Below, in pieces: positions 14,446 through 15,915 of a DNA stretch of 15,915 bases (its first letter is position 1; the number at the start of each line of letters is the position of its first letter). Source of the stretch: Baffinella frigidus (lineage: Eukaryota > Cryptophyceae > Cryptomonadales > Baffinellaceae); assembly GCA_026770585.1 (NCBI GenBank), contig MU646792.1, positions 118,717-134,631 on the forward strand, written 5' to 3'. The notes beneath the pieces were generated by a model, which was given only the letters and a program-made list of their open reading frames with translations, did not search any database and had not been told where the DNA came from. The translations under genes and the position numbers were made by a program.

Positions 14446-14570
14446 CCGACGTGGTTTAAGGTGTAGGGTTGAGGTATGGGCGTTTAGGATGTAGAGTCGA
14501 GGGTTGAGGATCGGTACCAACTTTTGGTTTGACGGATGAAGGGTTCAGGGTTCTGGGTACGGGGCCGTGA
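14446..14570 (-). repeat. Telomere-like repeats in opposite orientation
   Basis: Diverged TTTAGGG-type units (GTGTAGGGTTGAGG, GAGGGTTGAGG, GGGTTCAGGGTTC) with the G-rich strand on plus. The flip occurs across about 50 bp of unique sequence after 14396. Confidence 0.75.
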
Positions 14571-14609
14571 GTGCGTCTCGAATCTCTTTGTTTCTCGGTG
14601 TTTCACAGA

Positions 14610-15032
14610 AAACCTGAACCCTACACACTAAAACCTAAACCCCAAACCCTAAACCCTGAACCCTGATCCCCGAAACCCTAATCCCTGAGCCCCAACACCT
14701 AAAACTGAAACCCTAAACACTAAACACTAAACCCTAAACCCTAAACCCTAGACCCTCATTTCTAAACCCTCGACCCTCAACTCTAAACTCTGAACCCTAA
14801 ACCGGAAACCCTAGACCCGAAACCCGAAACCCGAAACAAGAAACCCGAAACAAGAAACCCTCATCCTAAAACCTACAACCCAAACCCCAAGACCTAAACC
14901 TCTCAACCCCAATCACTAATTTCCAACCCCTAGACCCTCAACCTTCAACCCCACACCCTCAACCCTCAACCCTCAACCCTCAAGCTTCAACCCTCAACCC
15001 TCAACCCTCGACCCTAAAACCTGAACCCGTTC
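14610..15032 (+). repeat. Degenerate telomere-like repeat block 7
   Basis: C-rich orientation again, with local runs of CCCGAAA (about 14815-14870) and CCCTCAA (about 14950-15010). Confidence 0.9.
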
Positions 15033-15087
15033 AAAGATCGTTCAAGACGAGTACGTGCTCTCACGTGGCTCGTAGGGTCCTAGAGAA

Positions 15088-15160
15088 GGTCACAAATTTC
15101 GGGTTCTAATTCAAATCAATTCGCAAGTTGCGGATGTGGTACTATTCTGTCCTTTTATCA
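15088..15160 (-). repeat. Module C, copy 2
   Basis: Inverted copy of 13932-14012, here directly adjacent to module A copy 2. Confidence 0.85.
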
Positions 15161-15162
15161 CC

Positions 15163-15385
15163 GCCCCAAAACGCCAACAATTGACATTTTAAGTATGACG
15201 CAACTCGTGACCAGTTGAAGAAGTTTCCCTAGACCTGCATGAAAGGTGTCGAGTTCACCTCTATCTTTAAGTCAACTACCGCTGGAAACACTTGGTAATA
15301 TCATTATTGTCAGCTGCGCTGACAGTAACTCGGGCGGCTAAAGGCAAGGGGGTCGCCTAAAGGAACCATGATCTGGATTTCCGCC
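15163..15385 (-). repeat. Module A, copy 2
   Basis: Inverted, shorter copy of 12061-12412, lacking the 103-bp block and the palindrome. Confidence 0.85.
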
Positions 15386-15419
15386 TTTTCTTGCGCCAGT
15401 CCAAAAACCGCAGATTCTT

Positions 15420-15470
15420 CGAAACCTTTCTCTTCTCGGCGACCCGGCCTCGAAACCTTTCTCTTCTCGG
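15420..15470 (+). repeat. Tandem repeat CGAAACCTTTCTCTTCTCGG
   Basis: Two perfect 20-bp copies (15420-15439, 15451-15470) with a 31-bp period. Confidence 0.9.
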
Positions 15471-15483
15471 AAGAGAAGGGTGA

Positions 15484-15915
15484 ATGGTTGAGGGTTTAGG
15501 GTTCAGGGTTTGTAGAGCGTTTGCGGTAATTGTTGTCCGTCTTCGAGATCGAGTTTTCCAGTTTTCTTTAGATCGAGTTTTCCAGTTTTCGTTTTCCAGT
15601 CTTCGAGATCGAGTTTTAAGTTTTTGTTCGTACAAGAAGCGTCCATTTAAAATGTCTTGAAGTCTTTACAACAGTTTAACCCTTCTGAAAACTTCTTCCG
15701 ACCAGATTTTTGACAAAAAGCTGGTCGAAAGACCAGCTTGAATCCCATCCGGAGCCTTCTTATGCTTGGTTGCCGGGCCCGCAGCCTCCTCATCTTTGCT
15801 GTCCTCCTCGGAGGAGCTGTCCCCCACGGGTCCCGCATAGTGGGCAACGCGAGCAGTGCGCCGCCCCACCGATCGGCTTCGCTGTCGCTGTCATCACGCG
15901 CAGCGGCGCCGTTGC
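15484..15915 (-). repeat. Module B, copy 2, reaching the window edge
   Basis: Inverted copy of 13375-13745 and probably longer, since homology runs to the last base. It starts (plus strand) with a short stretch of TTTAGGG-type repeats. At 15540-15620 a minisatellite based on CGAGTTTTCCAGTTTTC is expanded to about three units where copy 1 has one. The small frames of copy 1 are present on the minus strand with a few substitutions. Confidence 0.95.

Noticed and set aside
5401-15032. True chromosome end or CRISPR array
   Set aside because: The heptamers are degenerate, interrupted by unique DNA and occur in both orientations, so they are interstitial; there are no uniform repeats with unique spacers.
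15357-15635. Minus-strand frame with repeated NWKTRSRR peptides
   Set aside because: The peptide repeats come from the expanded minisatellite, and the frame continues into telomere-like repeats.
1-15915. tRNA, rRNA, or dinoflagellate spliced-leader relics
   Set aside because: No cloverleaf with A and B boxes, no rRNA-like sequence and no spliced-leader motif was noticed by eye; a covariance-model scan would be needed to exclude them.

Overview
The window looks like nuclear DNA of a microbial eukaryote, most likely a photosynthetic or related protist. Three things point that way. There are GT-AG introns with branch-point-like motifs and short GC3-biased exons. There are several kilobases of degenerate 7-bp repeats of the CCCTAAA (TTTAGGG) telomere type. 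There are small terminal-inverted-repeat elements instead of operons, ribosome binding sites or bacterial insertion sequences. TTTAGGG-type telomeres occur in dinoflagellates, chromerids, cryptophytes, chlorarachniophytes and green plants or algae; I cannot choose among them from sequence alone. The region is gene-poor and looks subtelomeric or like an interstitial telomeric graveyard.

Layout: 1-1250 holds the end of a possible membrane-protein gene (exons near 154-272 and 539-680) whose 3' splice site is tandemly duplicated, then a CT microsatellite and a possible exon. 1269-1930 holds a small MITE and a decayed relative with a strong hairpin. 2671-3522 (minus) is an intronless seven-helix PAQR/haemolysin-III-type membrane protein with the zinc-site residues intact. 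3640-5330 is a mosaic of hairpins, short exon candidates and a retropepsin-like fragment. 5400-5757 is the first telomere-like block. 5874-7018 is an unusually G-poor, AC-rich reading frame interrupted only by TGA codons, followed by a polypurine tract. 7410-7680 has an inverted repeat and a coding-like dispersed repeat. 8103-9077 and 9737-10075 are telomere-like blocks separated by MITE copies that form a direct duplication. 10641-11879 (minus) is the second clear gene, an orphan four-helix protein with a SHOCT-like C-terminal helix pair and a 57-nt intron placed right before its ATG.

The last 4 kb (12061-15915) is a mosaic of three non-telomeric modules (A, B, C), each present twice in opposite orientation but in a different order, embedded in telomere-like repeats of both orientations. 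Comparing the module copies shows individual events: a palindrome gained, a 103-bp block gained or lost, and a minisatellite expanded.

The genes do not form an evident pathway. The coherent theme is repeat biology: very short hairpin elements (one flanked by perfect 7-bp direct repeats, another seen as a presence/absence difference between duplicated modules), a TACAGGGGTACC-ended MITE family, and locally homogenised telomere-variant arrays. All calls come from reading the sequence; no database search was possible.
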